Below, piece after piece: positions 1 to 6,750 of a stretch of 20,128 nucleotides of DNA. The stretch lies in NCBI GenBank assembly GCA_009731375.1, contig BJOX01000178.1, forward strand, positions 775,029-795,156, read 5' to 3'. Each line of letters starts with the position of its first letter. The first letter of the stretch is position 1. The stretch is from Paulinella micropora (lineage: Eukaryota > Cercozoa > Imbricatea > Euglyphida). Both the position numbers and the translations under genes were made by a program. The notes beneath the pieces were generated by a model. The model was not told where the DNA came from and did not search any database. It saw only the letters and a program-made list of their open reading frames with translations.

Positions 1-172
1 TTTATGGAACGAGCCCTGGCCCCGCCTGGTACTAGGGAGCTTTGGTATTGCCTGTATCAGTCCCTTCCGTGCAAACATCACGGCTTAGCTGGGCATCGGG
101 TTAATACTTTACCCACAGACTTCCTGGTTGACGAAATCAGAAGCTCCTTTTTTCTGACATTAGTCGATATTT

Positions 173-173
173 C

Positions 174-214
<41 letters not shown>
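173..214. repeat. ATCT tetranucleotide microsatellite
   Basis: About ten uninterrupted ATCT units. This is a simple sequence repeat. Confidence 0.95.
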
Positions 215-233
215 CACTACGACCCAGGATATC

Positions 234-268
234 CAATGCATGCATTGAAATTTCAATGCAATGCATTG
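234..268. repeat. Palindrome around TGCATTGAAATTTCAATGCA
   Basis: Bases 241-260 are a perfect 20-bp palindrome. The symmetry continues imperfectly outward, with CAATGCA on the left and TGCATTG on the right, offset by one base. It differs from the ACTTTTATGCATAAAAGT family, although both contain TGCA. No function is assigned. Confidence 0.8.
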
Positions 269-440
269 AACTTGGTCACGCAGTAGTACCACTAAAATGC
301 CTGTTTTTACATGTCAAAATATATGTAAACGCTAGCAGAAAAGCCTATAAAAAACCGGGACCACAAGAACAAGGGTGGCGCAAAGTAGGTTTGAGCAGTT
401 GGACACAAGCCATGCAAGGTTTGGAATTGCTCCAACTAGC

Positions 441-458
441 ACCTTTATGCATAAAAGT
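441..458. repeat. ATGCAT palindrome copy 1
   Basis: ACCTTTATGCATAAAAGT differs from the perfect palindrome ACTTTTATGCATAAAAGT at one base. No flanking exon could be identified, so its direction is uncertain. Confidence 0.85.
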
Positions 459-554
459 CACACATGTGGGTAGCCCAAACCACTTACACAGGGGTTAGAA
501 CTAAACCATGAGGCTAGTGAGGGGCCGGATGCTACGCCGGATGCCGGTTTAAAC

Positions 555-559
<5 letters not shown>

Positions 560-596
<37 letters not shown>
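560..596 (+). repeat. Poly-A tract (37 A)
   Basis: An uninterrupted run of 37 A. It could be the tail of a retroposed transcript, but I see no recognisable retroposon body upstream. Confidence 0.9.
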
Positions 597-598
<2 letters not shown>

Positions 599-682
599 TA
601 AATCATAGAGGGCATACATGTCTTTCCAATCGATAAACAATTAGATAAATCATATCAAGGCATATATACATATATAGTCTGG

Positions 683-692
683 NNNNNNNNNN
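683..692. other. Scaffold gap (10 N)
   Basis: Ten Ns, a placeholder of unknown true length. The right contig begins with two Ts and a run of 29 A. Confidence 0.99.

Positions 693-694
<2 letters not shown>

Positions 695-723
<29 letters not shown>
695..723 (+). repeat. Poly-A tract (29 A)
   Basis: A 29-A run beginning two bases after the gap. Gap closure may have failed because of this homopolymer. Confidence 0.9.
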
Positions 724-728
<5 letters not shown>

Positions 729-760
729 AAAGTTCACTTTAATCATTTCCAACCATGCTC

Positions 761-778
761 ACTTTTATGCATAAACGG
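761..778 (-). repeat. ATGCAT palindrome copy 2
   Basis: ACTTTTATGCATAAACGG is a perfect left arm with a diverged right arm. It lies about 30 bases beyond the TAA at 808-810 that would end the methyltransferase gene, so it is in its 3' flank. On the minus strand it is followed by GTGAGCATGGTTGG, like other copies. Confidence 0.8.
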
Positions 779-861
779 GATCGACTCCCGTGAAACACGC
801 TGAAAAATTACTCCGTGGCCGGCTCAGTGGGGGCAAGAATTGCAGCCTGATTCTTGTGCTA

Positions 862-1832
862 TTTCGTGTGGCACGAGTCGTTGCAGAAGTAACTATGAAT
901 GGAGATGCTATCGTTTTTGACACAGCCGTTGAGGACGGATTCGAAGCAAGGGACTGAACACGGAGGCGGGGGAACGGAGGAAGACGACGAACTGGCCCCA
1001 TACAGCGGTGCTTGCAAGTAGTGGTTGTCGTGTTCGCAGTGCACAACGTCTTCTTCGACGTCCACGCCTTTCTTGCAAGTGAAACAGATCGCCTTGGTGA
1101 CGCACTTTGCACTTCCGCCAACGTGCCCCTTTTTTGCAAGAATTTTGTCGACTTTGCCTGTGTAGTTTTCCTCCTCATCGTCGTCCTCAACTTCGTCCTC
1201 ACTGGTAGCCTTTTTCTTGCCCTTCTTCTTGGTCGGTTTCAGGAACTCCCTGACGCGAGCCTTCGCGAATTCAACCTGCTTTGTGTCGATGTCGATCCAA
1301 GTAACTCGCATACCTGCCTCCAAAGCGCAGATCACCTCTGAACCCGAACACATGCACGCAACAAGAATCATTAATATTGCTTAGAGGTGGTAGAATGGTT
1401 GACAAAATATGCTTCGACAGCTCCGTAGGCCTCTCGAAGACGTTCACGCGTTTTTCCGTCGGAGGAATGACGCGTTTCTATACCTGTACTTCGACGAAGA
1501 AGGGACGTGGTTCTGGTCGAGGTTGAGGACGAAGGAGGCCTGCCTCGGGTTGAAGGCTACCAACATCATCTCCACCGCCTTGATCCACTTCTGGACATCT
1601 CCCACGTAGTTGTGATTCTTTTTGTACTAGTCAACTATTGACTCAGTCTTTGTAAGAGCCTCCACCAGCATGTTGTACTGGGAAAGGTGGCAGTGGAAGA
1701 CAACAGACCTCTTCTCAGAGTTGCCAAAGACACTGAATACGTTGAGCAAGCTCTTCACTTTCTCCTCGTTGATCTCCTCCTAATCATGCTGTAGATCCGA
1801 AATGTTGTACGGCAAATCCGCGTACAGGCAGT
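862..1832 (-). CDS. DNA methyltransferase catalytic exon (motifs IV, X, I) plus Cys-rich tail
   Basis: The exon starts after acceptor GTTTGCAG at 1833. Motif IV is DLPYN (1804-1818), a variant of the DPPY/NPPY catalytic motif. Next come a helical region and the segment RPTELSKHIL, which resembles motif X. Motif I reads CMCSGSEV near 1336-1350, with Cys where family members usually have Gly, followed by the acidic turn IDID that would bind S-adenosylmethionine. The C-terminal part has about ten Cys and several His in CxxC and CxxxC spacings, suggesting a zinc-binding module. Two TAG codons (1780-1782, 1627-1629) lie in frame. Frame changes are needed near 1444-1450 and 1371-1385. The frame reaches TAG at 859-861, then stays open 16 more codons to TAA at 808-810. 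The expected reaction is methylation of DNA adenine or cytosine amino groups, but this copy is probably inactive. Confidence 0.65.
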
Positions 1833-1978
1833 CTGCAAACACAGCAAAAAAAAAAAACAGCATAAACGTGAAAGGCAAGGACTGGGAAGAACTGAATGTG
1901 ACACTTTATGCATGAAAGTCATGACTGCGGGAAGGGCTAGCTATAGGTGACCAAATGCAGATTGAGATGGAAGAAAAC
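1833..1978 (-). other. Intron with degenerate ATGCAT palindrome
   Basis: This 146-nt intron has donor AA|GTTTTC and acceptor GTTTGCAG|AC. Removing it in phase 1 joins GDMFKMA to NCLYADLPYN without a frame change, which supports the borders. It carries palindrome copy 3. Confidence 0.7.
1903..1919 (-). repeat. ATGCAT palindrome copy 3 (degenerate)
   Basis: ACTTTATGCATGAAAGT has lost one T and carries one substitution. On the minus strand it is followed by GTCACATTCAGTT, a tail shared with other copies. It lies inside the 1833-1978 intron. Confidence 0.85.
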
Positions 1979-2042
1979 TTGCCATCTTGAACATGTCGCC
2001 CTTCATGATCGTCGCGTTGCAAATTTCCAACTCCGTTTCAGC
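1979..2042 (-). CDS. Small methyltransferase exon
   Basis: This 64-nt exon encodes AETELEICNATIMKGDMFKMA. The GD motif just before the catalytic DLPY resembles the GDxxxxL stretch that precedes DPPY in amino-methyltransferases, where it often reads as an expected phrase such as 'GDalelL'. Both flanking introns keep the frame. The 3' splice site of the upstream intron (ATGTGAAG|GC) lacks a good pyrimidine tract, so that border is less certain. Confidence 0.6.
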
Positions 2043-2103
2043 CTTCACATGCCAAACCAAACATGACACTTTTATGCATTAAAACACAAGGTGATGACTA
2101 GAC
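2043..2103 (-). other. 61-nt intron with ATGCAT palindrome
   Basis: Donor CAG|GTCTAG and acceptor GTGAAG|GC. Splicing in phase 0 joins EEAFQ to AETELE and removes an immediate TAG. More than a quarter of this tiny intron is the palindrome. Confidence 0.65.
2068..2085 (-). repeat. ATGCAT palindrome copy 4
   Basis: ACTTTTATGCATTAAAAC is a perfect left arm plus a right arm with an inserted T. On the minus strand it is followed by GTGTCATGTTTGG. It lies within the 61-nt intron. Confidence 0.85.
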
Positions 2104-3405
2104 CTGAAAGGCTTCTTCGTCAACATCTTTTCCAGTTGAGTAACGCACTTTCGCCATGTCCAACCAGACGAACACTTGCTTCCTGAGCGCTTCAGGAATC
2201 TTGCGAAACTTGACGGCCGACTTGTACAGGAAATTGACAGTGGCCATCATGGTCCTGTGCGCACTCTCACTCTTCAACTGCAGAACCAACAAGCAGAGGT
2301 CGTCCCAGCTCTCTTGATCGACGAAAACTCCCTCGCGATCGAGTTGAAACATGTTCATGGACTGGGCCAGTGCAAGAATGTCCTCCTTCAACTTGTGGTA
2401 GCAGCAGTACTTCTTCTGATTGATGAAAAACTCCTTCATGATGCTATTTACTCGCTTCAACTTGCACTCAGAGAGCCTTTGGACCAGAAGCTTCATTTCG
2501 TCCAACAGGCCAGACTTGTCCTTTCGAATCCAGTGCAGTTCGTTGATGCTCTCGATGACGGCCTTGTCCATGTCCTCACAAATGCCATGGCGGGAAAGAA
2601 GCTTCTTCCACACCTTCCAAAGCTCGCCTGTGTGTGACGACACGTAGGGCCACATCGAATTGAAGGTAGCTTGGTTGATCTTGTGGGAAAGAGCAAACTC
2701 CTGCTTCCAAGTACCCAAAAACCTTTGAATTGACTTCGCAGATTGATCCTTGAGGCGCAAAATCGCAAGGTAGCCCTGGTTGTGGGCAGCGATGGCGTTC
2801 TTCCCAAACGTGTTCTTGCGTTGCGTCTGCGCCACGCGATTCTCGTAGGCACCCAACAGACTGACTGCACGCCGACCTTTCTCGTTCCATCTCACGAATT
2901 GAAGCTTTGACATGTACATCTTGATGACTTGCCACAACGGCTGCGTGGAGTGGATTCGATGCAAGCGCTGAATTGCATTGGAGGTGTGCAGGCCCACGAA
3001 GGCCTCCATGTGCAGCTTGCCTTCCTTCATCTTGTGTCTCAGAAACGTTTGCAGCTTGTCCAACGGAATGTTATTCCAGTCCAGTTTGGCGCCCTTGCAG
3101 TCGATGAGGCCCGCATCTCTCCACTTTTTCTTCCAGTCATTGACAGTGTCTCGGTCGCAGAAAGCAGGAGGCTCCATCAATTCGTGGTCCTCGTCGTCCA
3201 AGCCAACCCACTCACTCGATCTTGTCGTTGGGTTTGCCACTCGTGTAGAAATTGTTCATGAGTTCGCCGACATGGTGTTCGTCCAGCGAGCGGTCGATGA
3301 CTCCTTTGTGCGGAGCACCTGCGATCTGGTCCGGCAGAACTTCGAAGTTGTCGTACGAGAGCGAAGAGATGTCTTGGGTTGCTGCCTGGACCAAGGTCCT
3401 CGTTT
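2104..3405 (-). CDS. Long middle exon: possible ParB-like segment and helical domain
   Basis: The exon opens after acceptor TTGTTCAG at 3406. The first 60 or so residues include LPDQI and IDRSLDEHHVGELMNNF, which look like the N-terminal pattern of ParB/Srx-fold domains (Arg-x-Leu-Asp-x-x-x-Val-x-x-Leu). A later GLHTSNAIQRLH could match the ParB GxHRxxA motif with altered residues. ParB-like domains fused to class-beta methylases are known in phages. A 4-bp tandem duplication (TGAG) near 3215 shifts the frame; without it KIE runs directly into WVGLDDED. The remaining 330 residues are Lys- and Leu-rich, helical and unrecognised. The segment ends at CAG|GT at 2103. The ParB assignment is a weak pattern match made by eye. 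Confidence 0.55.
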
Positions 3406-3421
3406 CTGAACAACATATGGC

Positions 3422-3439
3422 ACTTTTATGCATAAAAGT
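3422..3439 (-). repeat. ATGCAT palindrome copy 5 (perfect)
   Basis: ACTTTTATGCATAAAAGT, all 18 bases symmetric. On the minus strand it ends 15 nt before the acceptor TTGTTCAG at 3406-3408, followed by GCCATATGTTGTTCAG. The donor of this intron is somewhere near 3460-3472 but I could not fix it. Confidence 0.95.
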
Positions 3440-3469
3440 CACAAGCACAGACAAGCTCAAATGAGATTT

Positions 3470-4118
3470 TACATTCTTGGTACTTGGCTTCTTCTTGCGC
3501 TCTCTTGTCTTGCTCGGTCACGTTTTTGCCGAACTTCGCCTTGCTTTGATTTTCTTTGCTTTCTTGACTGCAGGAGAAAGTTTGCTAGTGTCCGGAGTCA
3601 AGCTGACGTCATCACCAGTTTGTTCCTTCCTCTTTTTGCTTGCATTGGAAGGGGTTGACGCGGCAGAGATTGCTGATGGGCTTGATTTCCCTGCAGCAGA
3701 GGGGTTTTGAGGCAGCAGCGAAAGGAGTCTTCAGAGTTAGTCTCAATGGTGGGGGCTTAGGCAGAATTTTCCTTTTCTGACCCGAACCTGAGGCCTGAGA
3801 CTTCTCTTCAACGTCGTCGTCTTCAGGGTCATTTTCCTGGGTCTTTATTTGACTGTACGACGCTTTCTTCTGGGCCTGAGCTTTCTTGGACGAAGACACT
3901 GAGCGAGCCAGGGCACTTGCTTCCTCTTGTTCCTCGTTTTCTTCTACTTCTTCTGTTTCACCTTCTTCGACTTCTTCTTCCTTGTCCCCTTCCAGTTCAG
4001 CCTTGCCCTTTTCTTTGCAATCCTTGCCAGCAAGTGTTGCTTCAGCTGCAAACAGTGACTCTTCGGATTGGGTGTGCGGCAAAGGGCTTGGAGGAATCTC
4101 TTCTTCGTCTCCAGCTCC
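3470..4118 (-). CDS. Acidic and lysine-rich linker exon of the methyltransferase gene
   Basis: The exon begins after acceptor GTTTTTGCAG at 4119. It encodes a low-complexity, strongly charged protein: Glu-rich runs first (about residues 30-70), then Ser/Lys-rich sequence, then a Lys-rich stretch resembling a nuclear localisation signal (KKAKKIKARR). A frame change is needed in the CCCC run near 3700 and another near 3530. After these, the reading continues as VTEQDKRAQEEAKYQ before the next intron. No enzymatic domain is visible. Composition suggests a flexible nuclear linker. The lower end is approximate. Confidence 0.5.
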
Positions 4119-4163
4119 CTGCAAAAACCATGCAAGTGCCACCAGTGCCTGAAACCGGTCAGC

Positions 4164-4181
4164 ACTTTTATGCATAAAAGT
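4164..4181 (-). repeat. ATGCAT palindrome copy 6 (perfect)
   Basis: ACTTTTATGCATAAAAGT. On the minus strand it is followed by GCTGACCGGTTTCAG, whose CTGAC resembles a branch-point consensus and whose end is a possible 3' splice site. Confidence 0.95.
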
Positions 4182-4275
4182 GGTGAGTGAAATTGGGCTC
4201 CGACGTAAAAAGTGGACCCCAATTGGAAAACCGAAAAAAACGTGAAAAGGGCAGCCGAGCCGATCCGAACATGGA

Positions 4276-4293
4276 ACTTTTATGCATAAAAGT
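4276..4293 (-). repeat. ATGCAT palindrome copy 7 (perfect)
   Basis: ACTTTTATGCATAAAAGT, about 22 nt after the donor of the same intron. On the minus strand it is followed by TCCATGTTCGG, close to the tail of other copies. Confidence 0.95.
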
Positions 4294-4315
4294 GCCAATT
4301 GCAAATGGTCCAGAC

Positions 4316-4454
4316 CTCTTTTTCAGTGCCAGCCACGTTGGAAGCCTTCCCAGCCACGTTGGAAGCCTTCCCAGCCATCTCCTTCAGCAACTCTTTAAGC
4401 TTCTTGTTGAGCTTGCCGACAGTTGCAACAAGGAATCCATAATCGAAAAAATCA
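4316..4454 (-). CDS. Coiled, lysine-rich upstream exon
   Basis: Acceptor GTTTTTTGCAG lies at 4455 and donor GAG|GTCTGG at 4315; the frame is open throughout and matches the next exon in phase 0. It encodes about 46 residues with a heptad-like LNKKLKELLKEM. A 21-bp tandem duplication (4331-4351, 4352-4372) repeats AGKASNV in frame. Exons further upstream are obscured by the gap at 4491-4500. Confidence 0.55.
4331..4372. repeat. 21-bp tandem duplication
   Basis: Two identical 21-bp units inside the coiled exon. The length is a multiple of three, so the frame is kept. Confidence 0.9.
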
Positions 4455-4462
4455 CTGCAAAA

Positions 4463-4530
4463 AACGTGAGGAAGTGGGGGGGGGGGGGGCNNNNNNNNNN
4501 AACACGTGAGGAAGTGGGGGGGGGGGGACG
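4463..4530. other. Scaffold gap flanked by the same sequence
   Basis: CGTGAGGAAGTGGGGGG with a long G run occurs on both sides of the 10-N gap (4491-4500). The two contig ends probably overlap, so the gap may be zero or negative, with assembly stopped by the poly-G. Confidence 0.8.
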
Positions 4531-4679
4531 AAATTCAAACTCAGCCACACAAACCAAGACATCAAACACAACACAAGACAAACAGAGAGCACACGCAGAA
4601 CAAAAAAGAAGAAGAAAGAAAACAAGAGAACGAAAGGGAACTGCTTGTTGACCAGTAGGTGCACTTGTCGTGGTACCTT

Positions 4680-4915
4680 GTTAAAAGATGCGACGCAGCG
4701 ACACATCCCAGGTCACAAACTCAGGGAAGGGTGATCTGTTGCCCGAATGCAAACAGTCTCGTTCAGCCAAATGAAAGACCGTAGTTTTGTTTTTCTCTTC
4801 GTCCCAAACAGAAATGAGCCACATTCGATCCTGTTCAGACCTCGAGGAACGAATGTTTGTGACAATCCCTTTGCTGACATGTCGAACATTTTGACTCTAG
4901 ATCTGCCCTTGTAAA
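4680..4915 (-). CDS. Possible exon, uncertain
   Basis: One minus-strand frame here reads as plausible protein, including MWLISVWDEEKN, TTVFHLAERDC and FVTWDVSLRR, interrupted only by a TAG at 4897-4899. No splice borders could be fixed and no family is recognised. It would be an upstream exon of the methyltransferase gene or a separate gene. A competing frame is also open over part of the stretch, so confidence is low. Confidence 0.25.
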
Positions 4916-5308
4916 GAAGGGTTTAGGACAAGCAACTCCAGATTGTTGTCGATCCATCACGACCGCTTGGAGCTTTCCACAACATGTTTTTTTTCAAACA
5001 TTGTCTCAAAGCAGTTTTAAAGCAGTTTTGGGCTGTCGAGAAAAACAAAGGGTGGTTGAGAAAAGGTCGAAAGGGACTTTTTACACTCAAAAAAAAAAAA
5101 AAAAGAAAAAAAAAAGTTGTCCTAAGCCAAAAACAGTGTTTTTTTTAGGCCGAATCATAATCTTGGGCCGCGGGATTCCAAATTTGAAGTACGGTTCGGA
5201 TTGGCCCAAAGAGGCATTTCCGGACTATCAACTTGAAGAATGAGTATCCCAAAACAGTTTTCAGGCACTGGTGGCGCTGGACACACACTTTAGACCCGCC
5301 CGGATTAG

Positions 5309-5325
5309 CCTTTATGCATAAAAGT
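5309..5325 (+). repeat. ATGCAT palindrome copy 8
   Basis: CCTTTATGCATAAAAGT, with the left arm shortened. On the plus strand it is followed by CTCACATTCAACTCAG, the tail seen on the minus strand for copy 3, so this copy points the other way. Confidence 0.85.
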
Positions 5326-5398
5326 CTCACATTCAACTCAGCCCAAACCGGTTTTTTCATTTTTTCCAGAAAAAATTAAAGCTGAAAAGGCAATTTGG

Positions 5399-5416
5399 AC
5401 TTTTATACATAAAAGT
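5399..5416 (+). repeat. ATGCAT palindrome copy 9
   Basis: ACTTTTATACATAAAAGT, with one central G-to-A change that breaks the ATGCAT core. On the plus strand it is followed by CTCATGTTCAC. It lies 60 nt before the exon that starts at 5477. Confidence 0.85.
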
Positions 5417-5476
5417 CTCATGTTCACACTGGACTTAGACAGCTTTTCATGACCTCTGAAAATGCACGTTTTTCAG

Positions 5477-5945
5477 ATCCTTAAGCGCGATTACCTTTCC
5501 ACACTGAGATCTCATTTCAAGACCCTCGCACAACAGCTGGAGGGCCAGTCACATCGACCTCCACACGACGAGATCGTTCAAGGCGACCTAAAACTGCGCA
5601 AAAATTCTACAAGTACAGTACCCAAACCTTTGTTGAGCAATCTTGAAATGAAAAAAATTGTTTGGACAGGCGACTTCCTGGGGTTTGGATTCGAGGCCTG
5701 GCTGAAAACGTTTTCTCCGGAGCGACTTCACCGCTACTGGAAAAAGATGGCGTCAGTCGAAGATTGTAAAGGGGGTACTCGGAAGTTGGACGAAACACAG
5801 GCAAGGCATTTTATCGCAAAAGGGAAACATTTGTTTGCTTCGTTCTTTGTCTTCACGGTGTTTCAGCAAGGACGACGTTTTACGCACTGGGAGGTTGATC
5901 TGTGTCTCGAACTAAAACATCGTGGTCTCAGCAGAGAAGGGATCG
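5477..5945 (+). CDS. Unrecognised plus-strand exon
   Basis: An open frame of about 155 codons follows an acceptor-like GTTTTTCAG. It includes ILKRDYLSTLRSHF, an amphipathic stretch, WTGDFLGFGFEAWL and HWEVDLCLELKHR. The protein is basic with no signal peptide or membrane segment, and I do not recognise a family. Its reading runs straight into the gypsy-like integrase remnant near 5940-5950, where the open frame is lost. The retroelement may have inserted into or next to this exon. The two palindromes just upstream share this strand's direction, which is indirect support for real transcription. Confidence 0.4.
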
Positions 5946-6527
5946 ATGTTCTCTCTTCTGCAGTGAGGCCGGCCTCGACTGGCTGATCACCGCACCCTAC
6001 TCGCACCATCAACTCGGCTTTGTGGAGTGCCGGCACAAGGCGATCCGCACAGCGATCCAATCTCTGCCCAAGGCAGACAAATCGAACTGGCCTAGCATCA
6101 TCCCGTCCCTCTCCTTCGCCCAGAACACCTACGTGTCCACGGTTACAGGTACAACCGCCTTTGAGGGCATGCTAGCGCGCAAACCCCGGTGCACACTGGA
6201 CTTCTTCGATTCCCCGGAGATCGTCACTGCCCGCGCCTCCGCCTCAAGCGCCGCTCTCGACGCTTCCCCTACGCTTTCGCTTCAGTCTTCCTAGCAGATC
6301 GAACGGCTACGCCGAGTCCGCGCTGCAGTCACGGCGTACATCAGCACGTACACCGACGTCTCCCGCGCCCGATCGGTTACTCAGAAGAACAAGGGCCGCC
6401 GCCACGCCGTCCAGGAGTGGAAGGTTGGCGACACCGTCACCGTCTACCGCCCTAAGCCCTCAAAGCAAGGTATTCGAATTCCCGCCTCGTCCGTCCTTCA
6501 GTTCGACAGCCCCTACACGATCCTAGA
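5940..6527 (+). pseudogene. Ty3/gypsy-like integrase fragment
   Basis: The integrase core is recognisable from APYSHHQLGFVE, where the Glu is the last residue of the DDE triad. It is followed by the usual W-x-x-I-x-x-L-x-x-A-Q-N helix and TAFEGMLARKPR, matching the PFE-x-x-x-G-R-x-P segment. After an in-frame TAG (6292-6294) the same frame continues with RLRRVRAAV and EWKVGDTVTVY, the SH3-like integrase C-terminal domain, then FDSPYTIL, equivalent to the GPY motif. The first two catalytic Asp residues and all of protease, reverse transcriptase and RNase H are missing upstream. This is a 5'-truncated copy; the enzyme would have joined element cDNA to the host genome. Confidence 0.8.
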
Positions 6528-6750
6528 GTAAGTCAACTCCGAATGCAACGACTTCACCAGTGTAGTTGACGGTGTCGTCATCGTAGCTGTCCACTGCGAC
6601 GGAGTTGAGTGGGGCGACGCCATCGGTGGGAGCAGTGTATGAAGAGAGATGTGAGCGGTCGATTCGCTTCAATACCTTGTTGGTCTTGAGGTGGCGAAGC
6701 TTGAAACAGTTGCATCGACCGCAACCAGGTTAAAATTTGCATCGTTTTAG
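6528..6750 (+). other. Intron-like insert in the integrase frame
   Basis: It begins with a strong donor, GTAAGT (6528-6533), and ends with CGTTTTAG (6743-6750). Coding-like sequence lies on both sides. The junction is off by one base for a clean join, which could reflect decay. No ATGCAT palindrome is present. Confidence 0.4.

Larger units (their letters stand above)
1..758. other. Non-coding or unassigned stretch
   Basis: I see no convincing gene here. The long open frame over the first 500 bases runs through a microsatellite and has no recognisable domain, so I treat it as chance. The stretch holds a tetranucleotide repeat, a 20-bp palindrome, one copy of the ATGCAT palindrome family, two poly-A tracts and a scaffold gap. 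Confidence 0.5.
4119..4315 (-). other. 197-nt intron with two palindromes
   Basis: Donor GAG|GTCTGG at 4315 and acceptor TTTGCAG|GG at 4119 join two open exons in phase 0. An alternative acceptor GGTTTCAG lies about 30 nt upstream of the first. Palindrome copies 7 and 6 sit near the donor and near the alternative acceptor. Confidence 0.6.
808..4454 (-). pseudogene. Broken multi-exon class-beta DNA methyltransferase gene
   Basis: This entry spans the whole minus-strand gene; its exons are listed separately. Order of parts: lysine-rich coiled segment (4454-4316), acidic Lys/Glu linker (4118 to about 3470), possible ParB-like segment and helical middle (3405-2104), a short bridge (2042-1979), then the catalytic part (1832-862). 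Motif order IV, X, I is that of class-beta amino-methyltransferases, such as CcrM and HinfI types, which modify adenine N6 or cytosine N4. Introns of 61, 146 and 197 nt keep the frame across GT-AG borders. At least five frameshifts and three in-frame TAG codons interrupt it. It is therefore a decayed copy, a poorly sequenced gene, or (for the TAGs) a gene read with a different code. It may be host-borne or carried by a large mobile element; the sequence does not decide. Confidence 0.65.
4916..5476. other. Unassigned stretch between opposite-strand coding regions
   Basis: No convincing gene. It contains A-rich runs (about 5088-5117) and palindrome copies 8 and 9, and ends in an acceptor-like CACGTTTTTCAG just before the plus-strand exon at 5477. 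It could be the intron or leader of that exon, and may also hold the methyltransferase promoter. Confidence 0.4.

Noticed and set aside
4-498. Plus-strand open frame of 164 codons
   Set aside because: It runs through the ATCT microsatellite and a palindrome, and has no domain-like composition or splice context.
458-640. Minus-strand frame with a poly-Phe run
   Set aside because: It is only the translation of the poly-A tract.
441-5416. Palindromes as a CRISPR array or as MITE ends
   Set aside because: Spacing is irregular (about 90 bp to more than 1 kb), spacers are exon sequence, and no paired ends or target duplications are visible.
441-5416. Palindromes as transcription-factor octamer sites
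   Set aside because: The core ATGCATAA only partly resembles ATGCAAAT, and the intronic placement and shared tails argue for a transcribed role. A protein-binding role is not excluded, but the octamer label is unsupported.
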